Shown here piece after piece: positions 14,761 through 22,238 of a stretch of DNA of 25,685 nucleotides. The translations under genes and the position numbers were made by a program. This DNA comes from PWND01 sp964601515 (GTDB lineage: Bacteria > Bacteroidota > Bacteroidia > Bacteroidales > UBA7960). The DNA is taken from assembly GCA_964601515.1 (NCBI GenBank), contig CAZRNU010000033.1, positions 1-25,685 of the forward strand, written 5' to 3'. The stretch's first letter is position 1. Each line of letters opens with the position of its first letter. The notes under the pieces were generated by a model. It was not told where the DNA came from and searched no databases. It saw only the letters and a program-made list of their open reading frames with translations.

Positions 14761-15309
14761 ATGCGAAGTTCTATAATATTTTCATTTTTGCTTTTTCTTT
14801 TTAACCAATCAGTTTGCTTTTCATTTGACGATGCAGAAGAAGATGTGAAAAATTTGCCCGTTCAAGAAAGGATTTTTATCGGACTTTCAGCAGGGCTATC
14901 TTTTTCCAGTTTCGAAACCAGCATAATTCTTTCTCCATCTATTGGCTATAGAATCACAAATCGACTGAGTTCGGGAGTTGGTGGCACGTATCAGTATTTT
15001 AGCGATAGGTCATTTGGCAGGGTTTTTAATACCCATATATATGGATGGAGCGTTTTTAGTCGCTTTGTGATATATAAAGGCTTTTTTGCTTACGGCGAAG
15101 TTGAATCCCTCAATATGAAATCCAGAGATTTCGAAAACTCCGGCCATACAAGGATATGGGAAATGAACTATTTTCTTGGGCCGGGATATAGATTAAGAAT
15201 TGGCGAAAAAGCATACTTTAACCTGTTATTGCTTTATAACTTCAACGACAAAAGCCAAATATACTTTCAAAATCCTATTTTCCGTTTCAGTTTTGAAATA
15301 GGATTATAA
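14761..15309 (+). CDS. Predicted small outer-membrane beta-barrel protein
   Basis: The 182-residue product starts with a hydrophobic signal peptide (about residues 1-20, MRSSIIFSFLLFLFNQSVCF) and an acidic mature N-terminus. The rest is alternating, aromatic-rich strands with turns, such as IFIGLSAGLSFSS, YRITNRLSSGVGGTYQYF and LGPGYRLRIGEKAYFNLLLLYNF, and ends FRFSFEIGL with the terminal strand pattern typical of inserted barrels. About eight strands are plausible. It follows cheR after five bases. No specific family was recognised and the link to CheR is unexplained. Confidence 0.75.
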   Translation: MRSSIIFSFLLFLFNQSVCFSFDDAEEDVKNLPVQERIFIGLSAGLSFSSFETSIILSPSIGYRITNRLSSGVGGTYQYFSDRSFGRVFNTHIYGWSVFSRFVIYKGFFAYGEVESLNMKSRDFENSGHTRIWEMNYFLGPGYRLRIGEKAYFNLLLLYNFNDKSQIYFQNPIFRFSFEIGL

Positions 15310-15328
15310 AATTGCTGGCGATTACTTT

Positions 15329-15904
15329 CTATAATAGACTTTCAACTTTTTTCCAATCAACAAGCTCCCAAAAGGCAGCTACATAATCAGGCCTTCTGTT
15401 TTGAAAGTCTATATAATATGCATGTTCCCATACATCGCAAGTTAAAAGAGGCTTCAACCCCTTTGTTAATGGATTTCCTGCATTACTTTCCTGACTAATA
15501 ACTAACTTTCCATGTTTGTCTTTTGAAAGCCAAGCCCATCCACTGCCAAATAAAGTAACGGCAGCGTTTGTGAATTCTGTCTTAAACTTTTCAAAACTGC
15601 CAAAGCTTTCATTAATGGCGTTTAGTATAATTCCATCAGGATTTCCCAAGCCTCTTGGACCAAGGATATTCCAATAAAATGTATGGTTCCAAATCTGAGC
15701 AGCATTATTGAAAATTGCACCACTGGAATTTAAAATAATATCTTCAAGTGAAGATTTTTCAAATTCACTGCCTTTAATCAGCTCATTCAGCTTATTTACA
15801 TAAGCTTGATGGTGTTTCCCATAATGAAATCCTATGGTTTTTTCTGAAATATGCGGTTCCAATGCATTTTCAGCATACGGAAGAGCGGGTAAAATGAAAG
15901 ACAT
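15329..15904 (-). CDS. sodB: Superoxide dismutase, Fe (or cambialistic Fe/Mn) type
   Basis: It converts superoxide to oxygen and hydrogen peroxide. The 191-residue protein has metal ligands His27 (FHYGKHH), His74 (WNHTFYW), Asp157 and His161 (CDVWEH). Gln70 in AAQIWNH is the position occupied by glutamine in Fe enzymes, which supports the iron type, though cambialistic enzymes in Bacteroidota look the same. There is no signal peptide, so it acts in the cytoplasm. The ATG at 15904 is chosen over an in-frame TTG at 15931 because that TTG is the end of a -7 box. It converges on the barrel gene and is divergent from a small lipoprotein gene. Confidence 0.95.
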   Translation of the reverse strand: MSFILPALPYAENALEPHISEKTIGFHYGKHHQAYVNKLNELIKGSEFEKSSLEDIILNSSGAIFNNAAQIWNHTFYWNILGPRGLGNPDGIILNAINESFGSFEKFKTEFTNAAVTLFGSGWAWLSKDKHGKLVISQESNAGNPLTKGLKPLLTCDVWEHAYYIDFQNRRPDYVAAFWELVDWKKVESLL

Positions 15905-15928
15905 AATAACTTCTTTTTTGGTTTCACA

Positions 15929-15936
15929 CAAATATA
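15929..15936 (-). promoter_or_regulatory. -7 box of sodB
   Basis: The minus strand reads TATATTTG, an exact TAnnTTTG match and identical to the ferredoxin box. It lies 24 bases before the sodB ATG, giving a short leader. No -33 element was clear. Confidence 0.5.
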
Positions 15937-16007
15937 AAAATAATAAAAGCGTTTTTTGTATTTTTATCCCATAAACTTATTTTAATTTTTAACTAAAAAT
16001 TTTGATT

Positions 16008-16223
16008 ATGAAAATGTTATTTGTTGTTTTATTCGTATCAGCGTTTTTTATTACTGCTTGTGGCCCATCTGTGGAAGAGGCTGAAGCTCAAAGAATCAAA
16101 GATTCTATTCAATTGGAAGAAGACCGGGTTAAAATTCTTGAAAAAGCTAACGAATTATTAGTGCCGGATTCACTAAGTACTGAAAATGAAGATGAAAATG
16201 ATGAAGAGGATTCTGGTTGTTAG
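16008..16223 (+). CDS. Small acidic lipoprotein of unknown function
   Basis: The 71-residue product has a basic-hydrophobic signal sequence and a lipobox ITAC with Cys18 as the predicted lipidated residue. The mature part is a charged helix (EEAEAQRIKDSIQLEEDRVK) likely to form a coiled coil, followed by a strongly acidic tail (TENEDENDEEDSGC) that ends in cysteine. Entry repeats like the AEAQRIKDSI stretch are common in small Bacteroidota lipoproteins of unknown role. The start is the ATG at 16008; a TTG at 16002 is in frame but less likely. It is divergent from sodB. No function can be given. Confidence 0.7.
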   Translation: MKMLFVVLFVSAFFITACGPSVEEAEAQRIKDSIQLEEDRVKILEKANELLVPDSLSTENEDENDEEDSGC

Positions 16224-16325
16224 TGTATTTTAACAATCTTTCTCATAGCTTAGGTTAAGCAAATAAACACCAATTATTTATTTTTGTTTGGGTTAAATTA
16301 TTTCATAATTGTATTAAAAATTCCA

Positions 16326-16333
16326 TAAATTTG
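16326..16333 (+). promoter_or_regulatory. -7 box for tRNA-Leu
   Basis: TAAATTTG is an exact TAnnTTTG match, 36 bases before the mature tRNA 5' end. No TTTG is placed at the usual -33 distance. Confidence 0.45.
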
Positions 16334-16369
16334 CAATCTCTTATTAGTAAGGGATATGCTATTTGAAAT

Positions 16370-16453
16370 GCCCGGGTGGCGGAATTGGTAGACGCGTTGG
16401 TCTCAAACACCAATGGTAGCAATACCGTGCCGGTTCGATCCCGGCCCCGGGTA
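16370..16453 (+). tRNA. tRNA-Leu (anticodon CAA)
   Basis: An 84-base class II tRNA. The acceptor stem pairs GCCCGGG with CCCGGGT (one G-U pair), the D-arm has GGCGGAATTGGTAGACGC, the anticodon stem TTGGT/ACCAA encloses CTCAAAC with anticodon CAA, and the T-arm is GCCGG-TTCGATC-CCGGC. The extra variable arm (TGGTAGCAATACCGT) is typical of leucine tRNAs. The 3' CCA is not encoded. prs starts 44 bases later on the same strand and may share the transcript. Confidence 0.97.
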
Positions 16454-16497
16454 CTTTTCATTTTGCTAGTCTTATAACCTCCAAATAAAGCAAATTA

Positions 16498-17442
16498 ATG
16501 ACTAAAGAAGTTAGAATTTTTTCCGGGAGCGCATCCACTTACCTTGCATCAAAAATTGCTGAAACATATGGTCTACCTTTAGGCAAAGTTGCTGTTTCAA
16601 GATTCTGCGATGGTGAATTTCAACCATCTTTCGAAGAAACATTAAGAGGACATGATGTGTTTATTATTCAAAGTACATTTCCGCCTTCTGAAAACTTGAT
16701 GGAACTTCTTTTGCTTGTTGATGCTGCAAAAAGAGCTTCAGCTAATCAGGTTATAGCAGTGATGCCCTATTTTGGATTTGCTCGTCAGGATAGAAAAGAT
16801 AAACCACGCGTTCCAATTGGAGCTAAGCTAATTGCAAATCTGCTCACGGCTGCCGGAGTCGATAGAGTTATTACTATGGATCTTCATGCCGATCAAATCC
16901 AAGGATTTTTTGATCGTCCGGTCGACCATCTCTATGCTTCTTCAATATTTGTTCCTTATATAAAAAATCTCAATCTACCTAATCTTGTTATGGCTTCGCC
17001 CGATACAGGTGGCACTCGAAGAGCCGCTGCTTACGCCAAATTCCTTGATTGTGATCTTGTTATCTGTTATAAACAAAGATCTAAAGCGAATCAGATTGAT
17101 AGAATGGTGCTTATTGGTGATGTTAACGATAAAGATGTTGTTCTGGTTGATGATATTATTGACACTGCCGGCTCTATCACTAAGGCTGCCAAAATGATTA
17201 TGGATAATGGTGCCAGAAGTATCAGAGCTGCTGTAACTCATCCTATTTTTTCTGCTAATGCTCATCAACTTATTGAAAACAGCGTTTTTGCTGAGGTAAT
17301 TGTTACTGACACTATACCAATGAAACAAGAAAATTCTAAAGTAACTGTTCTGTCAACTAGTAGAATTTTCTCAGATGTAATAAACAAAGTGCATACACAC
17401 GAATCAATTAGTTCTCATTTTCAGTTTACTACTATGTTGTAG
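16498..17442 (+). CDS. prs: Ribose-phosphate diphosphokinase (PRPP synthetase)
   Basis: It makes 5-phosphoribosyl 1-diphosphate from ribose 5-phosphate and ATP, the shared precursor for nucleotides, histidine, tryptophan and NAD. At 314 residues it is of class I length. It shows SRFCDGEFQPS, PYFGFARQDRKD (ATP loop), MDLHADQIQGFFD, and the PRPP-binding loop DVVLVDDIIDTAGSI. The regulatory flexible loop RRAAAYAKFL and YKQRSKANQ also fit. It lies directly after tRNA-Leu with no clear separate promoter, and is closed by a strong hairpin terminator. Confidence 0.97.
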   Translation: MTKEVRIFSGSASTYLASKIAETYGLPLGKVAVSRFCDGEFQPSFEETLRGHDVFIIQSTFPPSENLMELLLLVDAAKRASANQVIAVMPYFGFARQDRKDKPRVPIGAKLIANLLTAAGVDRVITMDLHADQIQGFFDRPVDHLYASSIFVPYIKNLNLPNLVMASPDTGGTRRAAAYAKFLDCDLVICYKQRSKANQIDRMVLIGDVNDKDVVLVDDIIDTAGSITKAAKMIMDNGARSIRAAVTHPIFSANAHQLIENSVFAEVIVTDTIPMKQENSKVTVLSTSRIFSDVINKVHTHESISSHFQFTTML

Positions 17443-17477
17443 GGATTGGAATTTATTTAAAATATTTTTAAAACTTT

Positions 17478-17513
17478 GGCTGCAAAGTATTATCTTTGCA
17501 GCCTGTTTTTTTT
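17478..17513 (+). terminator. prs terminator overlapping a -7 box for rplY
   Basis: A perfect 10-base stem, GGCTGCAAAG (17478-17487) with CTTTGCAGCC (17494-17503), has a six-base loop and is followed by eight T at 17506-17513. It is a strong intrinsic terminator. TATCTTTG (17491-17498), an exact TAnnTTTG box, spans the loop and the 3' arm and could start the rplY transcript near 17505. No good -33 element is present. Confidence 0.8.
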
Positions 17514-17560
17514 AACAGGATGTATTAATCAGATTTTCAAACATTTAATATTTTAACATT

Positions 17561-18184
17561 ATGAAAATAGTATCTATGAGCGGTTCTCCAAGAGAGAACG
17601 TAGGGAAAAAAGATGCAAAAATACTACGCAGACAAGGCTTAATTCCTTGCGTATTATATGGCGGAAAAGAACAATATCACTTTACTCTTACAGAGTTGCA
17701 ATTCAGAGATGTTGTATTTGTTCCTGACGCTTGTCTTATAAAACTTAGTATCGACAAGAAAGAATATAAAGCAATTCTTCAAGATATTCAATTTCATCCG
17801 GTAACTGATAGAATTATTCATGCAGATTTTCTAGAAGTAATTGATGGTAAGCCAATAAAAATTGAAGTTCCAATCAAATTAAAAGGTAGCTCACCCGGTG
17901 TTATAAAAGGCGGTAAACTTCATATCAAACAAAGAAAATTAAAAGTTAGAGGTATGGCAGATATTATTCCTGCATATCTTGATGTTGATATTTCTAAACT
18001 TGACATTGGTGGTTCAATTATCGTTGGAGAACTTGCTCAGGAAGGTTTAGAATTCCTTAATGTACCTAATTCAGTTTTAGTTATGGTTAAAACTACTCGC
18101 GTTGCTGCTGCAGGTCCTGAAGATGGAGCTGAGGAAAGTGCAGCCGGAGATCAACAATCAGCCGGAGATAACCCTCAAGCATAA
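17561..18184 (+). CDS. rplY: 50S ribosomal protein L25/CTC type
   Basis: L25 binds 5S rRNA in the large subunit. This is the long two-domain CTC form (207 residues): an N-terminal RNA-binding domain (about 1-95, GKKDAKILRRQGLIPCVLYGG; LQDIQFHPVTDRIIHADFLE) and a C-terminal TL5-like domain from KPIKIEVPIKLKG to about 185. The last 20 or so residues are an Ala/Glu/Gly-rich acidic tail. prs upstream and pth downstream are the common neighbours in Bacteroidota. Each junction carries a terminator that also offers a -7 box, so expression may be partly independent. Confidence 0.95.
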   Translation: MKIVSMSGSPRENVGKKDAKILRRQGLIPCVLYGGKEQYHFTLTELQFRDVVFVPDACLIKLSIDKKEYKAILQDIQFHPVTDRIIHADFLEVIDGKPIKIEVPIKLKGSSPGVIKGGKLHIKQRKLKVRGMADIIPAYLDVDISKLDIGGSIIVGELAQEGLEFLNVPNSVLVMVKTTRVAAAGPEDGAEESAAGDQQSAGDNPQA

Positions 18185-18208
18185 TAGTAATTGGTATAAC
18201 ATATTTTA

Positions 18209-18249
18209 TTGTTAAAACAGGCATAAAGTGTAACTTTATGCCTGTTTTT
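18209..18249 (+). terminator. rplY terminator overlapping a candidate pth promoter
   Basis: A perfect 15-base stem joins 18214-18228 (ending GGCATAAAG) to 18234-18248 (beginning CTTTATGCC), with a five-base loop TGTAA and a final T run. Overlapping it, TTG at 18209-18211, a 19-base spacer and TAACTTTA at 18231-18238 give a promoter with the right spacing and one mismatch in the box. Confidence 0.75.
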
Positions 18250-18268
18250 AGTTCATAAAATAATAAGC

Positions 18269-18898
18269 ATGTTTAACAGATTTTTCAGCCTTTTTAATAA
18301 AAAGACTAAGGCTGATTTTAATAATGAGCAATTAGTGAAATATTTAATTGTAGGTTTAGGAAACATAGGTCCGGATTATCATAATACACGCCATAATATC
18401 GGCTTTATGGTAGTTGATAAGCTTGCAGAGAAAAAAGATGCCGTTTTTACTTCTGCCAGATATGGAGATAAAACTGAATTTAAATATAAAGGAAGATTGT
18501 TTATCCTTGTTAAGCCGAGTACTTATATGAATTTGAGCGGTAAGGCGATTAATTATTGGTTGGAGAAAGAAAAAATACCTTACGAGAATTTACTTGTTAT
18601 TGTCGATGATTTAGCTCTTCCTATCGGCGTTATTAGAATGAAAACCAAAGGTGGTGATGGTGGCCACAACGGGCTAAACAGTATTATCAATGTTCTTAGT
18701 TCAAATGCTTTTTCGCGACTTAGAATTGGAATTGGCAACGAGTTTCATAAAGGCGCACAAGTTGGTTATGTGCTTGGAAAGTGGACAAGTGAAGAAATGG
18801 AAATAATAAACCCAAGAATTGAGCTGGCCTGCGATGCAGTGCTTAGTTTTGGAACTATCGGACCAGAACGTACTATGAATATATTTAATTCAAAATAA
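18269..18898 (+). CDS. pth: Peptidyl-tRNA hydrolase
   Basis: It frees tRNA from peptidyl-tRNA that drops off ribosomes. The 209-residue protein has the catalytic histidine at His42 (TRHNIGF), the substrate-binding asparagine in TYMNLSG, the VDDLALP aspartate, and GGDGGHNGL. Against the usual bacterial enzyme (catalytic His near residue 20) it has about 22 extra N-terminal residues, Phe-Lys-rich, before the conserved LIVGLGN. The only ATG that covers this extension is at 18269, so it appears real. The gene converges on dnaG with 16 bases between. Confidence 0.95.
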   Translation: MFNRFFSLFNKKTKADFNNEQLVKYLIVGLGNIGPDYHNTRHNIGFMVVDKLAEKKDAVFTSARYGDKTEFKYKGRLFILVKPSTYMNLSGKAINYWLEKEKIPYENLLVIVDDLALPIGVIRMKTKGGDGGHNGLNSIINVLSSNAFSRLRIGIGNEFHKGAQVGYVLGKWTSEEMEIINPRIELACDAVLSFGTIGPERTMNIFNSK

Positions 18899-18914
18899 TT
18901 GTAGTTTATTAAAA

Positions 18915-20867
18915 TTACTTTGTTACTATTCTCGACAATTGTTTGGCTAATACAATTCTTTTTCTTTTTAGTTTGGCGTCTTTTGTCAAAATATGGATTA
19001 TCCCTTCAGGATCTTTTGTTGATTTGAGAATCTCCTGATTGTCAGTTATCATCTTTTCAAGTTTCTTTAGCTTAAAAGAATATAGTATTCCCAATATGTT
19101 TTGTTTTAGATTGTCTACTTCTTTATTAACATAAATAGAATGCTTGGTTTCCCATTGATCACTTAGCGAATATCTGGAGCTTAGTAATTCTATGGCAAGA
19201 TCCCTTATTCTGGCATCATCATTATGCAAAAATGAATTTTCACCGTTAAATGAATCATTATTCCTTGAATCAACAATAATGTCAAATAAGGCTTGGTATG
19301 ATTCATTATCAAATTTAATACTATCTCCTACTATCTCGTCTGCCATGAAGTCAATTATGCGAATATGTTCTTCAATTTCATTATTATCTTCATCTTTAAA
19401 AGTGAAAGAAATCTCATTAAGTCCATATTGCATCATCACTCTTAAAATTTCTTTTTCTTGATACTCCGAGTTATATATTGGCTTTAGCTGGTCCGGAGGA
19501 ATTATATTTTCAACCTCAGTTTCAGTATTTGATTCGTTATCTTCTCTTCTAAATTGCTCTTTTTGTTTTTGCTTCCTTTGTTTGTTTATTTCTATGTGAA
19601 GAATTTTTTCATCAACATTTACAAGTGAGCTGCATTTCTGAACATATAGAGCTCTGGTAATGGGATCTGGAATTAATGAAATAGTATTTGCAATCTCTTT
19701 AATAATTCCTGCTTTCTTTATTGGGTCATCTTTAGTCTCTTTATATAACAATCCTGTTTTAAAAGATATAAAGTCAACTAAGTTTGTTTCAAGATACTCT
19801 CTAACTTCAGCCGGTCTATTTTTTCTTGAATAGGAGTCGGGATCTTCTCCTTCCGGAAACAAAACTATTCTTACGTTCATTCCTTCCTCAAGGATCATGT
19901 CTGTGCTTCTGAAAGCAGCTTTTATCCCGGCAGCATCAGAGTCGAATAGCAGGGTTATGTTGTTTGTGTACCTTCTTAATAGCTTTATCTGTTCTCTTGT
20001 TAGTGAAGTCCCAGAAGATGAAACAACATTTTCTATTCCGGCTTGATGCATAGAAATCACATCTGTGTATCCTTCAACAAGATAGCAATTATCTTCCTTA
20101 ACAATTGCAGATTTTGCGAAGTATAAACCATATAATACTTTGCTTTTTTGGTATATTTCAGACTCTGCAGAGTTTAAATATTTGGCTTTGTCTTTTTCTG
20201 AGGTCAGAATTCTTGCACCAAAGCCTAATACTCTTCCGCTAAGATTATGTATAGGAAAAATTACTCTAGCTCGAAATGTATCATACAAAGCCCCATCTTT
20301 TAACTTGGAAAGGCTTGTTTGAATCAATAACTCTTTTTGATATCCATTCTTTTGAGCATATTCAGTGAAATCATCCCATTTATTTGGGCAATATCCAAGC
20401 CCAAATTTTACTATTGTATCAGTTGTAAAACCTCTCTCTTTAAAATATGTAAGTCCTATAGCCTTTCCTTCTTCTGAATTATTAAGTGTATCGGCAAAAT
20501 ACTTTTGTGCAAATGCTGATATGTTAAACAAGCTTTCTTTCTCGTCAATTGCTTGTTGCTGTTCTGCATCAGGAATTATTTCTTCAATGTGAATACTATA
20601 TTTTTTTGCAAGAAATTTTAATGCTTCTGGATAAGTGAAATGCTCATGCTCCATTATAAAATTAACAGCATTGCCTCCTTTACCGCAGCCGAAACATTTA
20701 AAAATACCTTTGGAAGCAGAAACAGAAAATGAAGGTGTTTTTTCGTCGTGAAATGGGCAGAGCCCAATATAATTTGCCCCTCTTTTCTTTAATGAAACAA
20801 ATTCGCCAATCACCTCCTCTATTCGGGCAACATCTATTATTTGGTCTATGGTTTCTTTTGTTATCAA
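18915..20867 (-). CDS. dnaG: DNA primase
   Basis: It makes RNA primers for replication. The 650-residue protein has the CHC2 zinc finger (Cys37, His40, Cys58, Cys61 in CPFHDEKTPSF...KCFGCGKGG), then the TOPRIM core with EGYTD (Glu265) and FDSDAAG (Asp309, Asp311), and a C-terminal helicase-interaction region that is charged and less conserved. The start is a TTG at 20865-20867: the codon before it is an in-frame TAA, there is no ATG within the first 30 residues, and the N-terminus from that TTG fits the usual Bacteroidota start (MITKETI...). It follows an uncharacterised gene and tdk on the same strand with gaps of 38 and 29 bases. Confidence 0.95.
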   Translation of the reverse strand: MITKETIDQIIDVARIEEVIGEFVSLKKRGANYIGLCPFHDEKTPSFSVSASKGIFKCFGCGKGGNAVNFIMEHEHFTYPEALKFLAKKYSIHIEEIIPDAEQQQAIDEKESLFNISAFAQKYFADTLNNSEEGKAIGLTYFKERGFTTDTIVKFGLGYCPNKWDDFTEYAQKNGYQKELLIQTSLSKLKDGALYDTFRARVIFPIHNLSGRVLGFGARILTSEKDKAKYLNSAESEIYQKSKVLYGLYFAKSAIVKEDNCYLVEGYTDVISMHQAGIENVVSSSGTSLTREQIKLLRRYTNNITLLFDSDAAGIKAAFRSTDMILEEGMNVRIVLFPEGEDPDSYSRKNRPAEVREYLETNLVDFISFKTGLLYKETKDDPIKKAGIIKEIANTISLIPDPITRALYVQKCSSLVNVDEKILHIEINKQRKQKQKEQFRREDNESNTETEVENIIPPDQLKPIYNSEYQEKEILRVMMQYGLNEISFTFKDEDNNEIEEHIRIIDFMADEIVGDSIKFDNESYQALFDIIVDSRNNDSFNGENSFLHNDDARIRDLAIELLSSRYSLSDQWETKHSIYVNKEVDNLKQNILGILYSFKLKKLEKMITDNQEILKSTKDPEGIIHILTKDAKLKRKRIVLAKQLSRIVTK

Positions 20868-20905
20868 TTATAAGAGGATTTTAATGTTATGATTATCTTA
20901 AATTT

Positions 20906-21463
20906 TTAATCCCATTCACATGTAATAGTGAAGGTACATTTTGAGCCAATTGTATTACTTTTTACTTCAATCCTTAATGGAGATTTTAAAGTTATTTCCA
21001 GAGTTTTTTCAATCCATCCGGATATTCGGTGAATAATCAACTTTTCTTTTTCATCAAATCCGGAAAATTGCATAACAGCTTTTTTATCTCTTTTTTCTAG
21101 AATAGTAATTTCTGAGGGATTATAATATGTGCTGAATACACTGCTGGCACGACTTAACACAAAATGCGGACTACTTACTCTTACAAACATTTTGTAAATA
21201 CCCTTTAATGCAACTTCTGCACTAAAACGACCAAGTTCTTTTGCAGCCTTTATATGATCTCCGGCAAAAAACAGGTCGCCCACTTTTTGAGTAGGAATAA
21301 TAACCGACTCTGTTAATGAATACCAGTTTGTTGCATATATTCCATCAAGTATTATTGTTTTGGAAGCCTCAGGCAAAGAATTAACCCAATCGCGAAACTT
21401 GTCGTTGTATCTGGCTCTCACAAAGTCAGGTGTTGCTTTTACAGCAGTTCCTTTAATTAGCAT
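20906..21463 (-). CDS. Uncharacterised protein, possibly DUF2378/TIGR02265-like
   Basis: The 185-residue product has no signal peptide or membrane segment and looks alpha/beta. From memory it resembles DUF2378 (TIGR02265) proteins and the distantly related V4R/heme-NO-binding fold: an N-terminal KGTAVKAT..., a WY pair near NWYSLTES, then KELGRFSAEVALKGIYKMFVR, SSPHFVLSRASSVFSTYYNP and a C-terminal beta region ending FTITCEWD. No heme or zinc ligands stand out; the single cysteines are late (near 173 and 181). It lies between tdk and dnaG on the same strand with short gaps, likely in one transcript. The family assignment is tentative, and no function can be given. Confidence 0.65.
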   Translation of the reverse strand: MLIKGTAVKATPDFVRARYNDKFRDWVNSLPEASKTIILDGIYATNWYSLTESVIIPTQKVGDLFFAGDHIKAAKELGRFSAEVALKGIYKMFVRVSSPHFVLSRASSVFSTYYNPSEITILEKRDKKAVMQFSGFDEKEKLIIHRISGWIEKTLEITLKSPLRIEVKSNTIGSKCTFTITCEWD

Positions 21464-21492
21464 AATAAAAATTTTTATTGTTTATAAATATG

Positions 21493-22071
21493 TCAGACGT
21501 CTGAATTTGCATAATAACAATGCCTACAAAGGGGTTCGTATGATTCGGTCTCTCCTAAAACTACAAGCTTTTCACTAGCAATTTTTCTGTATGAATAATT
21601 TGCCAGATTACCGCACCTTACACATATTGCATGAACTTTTGTAATATATTCTGCATTTGCAAGTAATGCCGGCATTGGGCCGAAAGGATTTCCTTTAAAA
21701 TCCATGTCCAGTCCGGCGACTATTACTCTAATTCCTTGATTTGCCAATTGTTTGCAAACATTCGGCAATTCTGAGTCGAAAAACTGTGCTTCGTCAATTC
21801 CTACAACATCAACCTCATTGGTTAAAAGTAATATGTTTGAAGATGCCGGCACAGGTGTTGACATAATGGCGTTTGAATCATGAGATACAACTTTTTCTTC
21901 ATCATATCTAATATCAACTGCCGGCTTAAAAATTTCTACCCTTTGCTTGGCAAACTTAGCCCTTTTTAACCTGCGTATCAATTCCTCGGTCTTTCCGGAA
22001 AACATACTTCCGCAAATTACTTCTATCCAACCCCTTGATGTTTTGTTGTTTACGTCTTTTTCAAGAAACAT
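21493..22071 (-). CDS. tdk: Thymidine kinase
   Basis: It phosphorylates thymidine with ATP for pyrimidine salvage. The 192-residue type II (TK1-like) enzyme has the P-loop GSMFSGKT (21-28), DEAQFF with Asp93 and Glu94, the lasso segment, and a structural zinc site from Cys150/Cys153 (CVRC) and Cys182/Cys185 (CRHC). It begins a minus-strand run with an uncharacterised gene and dnaG. A TAAATTTG box lies at 22117-22124 on the minus strand. It is divergent from the acidic-linker gene. Confidence 0.97.
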   Translation of the reverse strand: MFLEKDVNNKTSRGWIEVICGSMFSGKTEELIRRLKRAKFAKQRVEIFKPAVDIRYDEEKVVSHDSNAIMSTPVPASSNILLLTNEVDVVGIDEAQFFDSELPNVCKQLANQGIRVIVAGLDMDFKGNPFGPMPALLANAEYITKVHAICVRCGNLANYSYRKIASEKLVVLGETESYEPLCRHCYYANSDV

Positions 22072-22116
22072 ATATTGATATTTCTTTTATTTTTAACTTT
22101 ACAATGTTTTTCAAAA

Positions 22117-22124
22117 CAAATTTA
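22117..22124 (-). promoter_or_regulatory. Candidate -7 box for tdk
   Basis: The minus strand reads TAAATTTG, an exact TAnnTTTG match, about 45 bases before the tdk ATG. No -33 element was recognised. Confidence 0.4.
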
Positions 22125-22238
22125 AAAAAAGATAACCTTTAACTAAGCTTTTTTTCAGAAAAGAATTAACAGATAGTTACAATAAAATTGTTTTACATTC
22201 GTGCTATATTAAACCGCCTTCAAACACATTAATATCAT

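Noticed and set aside
21494..21503. CAGACGTCTG palindrome
   Set aside because: It lies within the final codons of tdk and is too short to call an operator or terminator.
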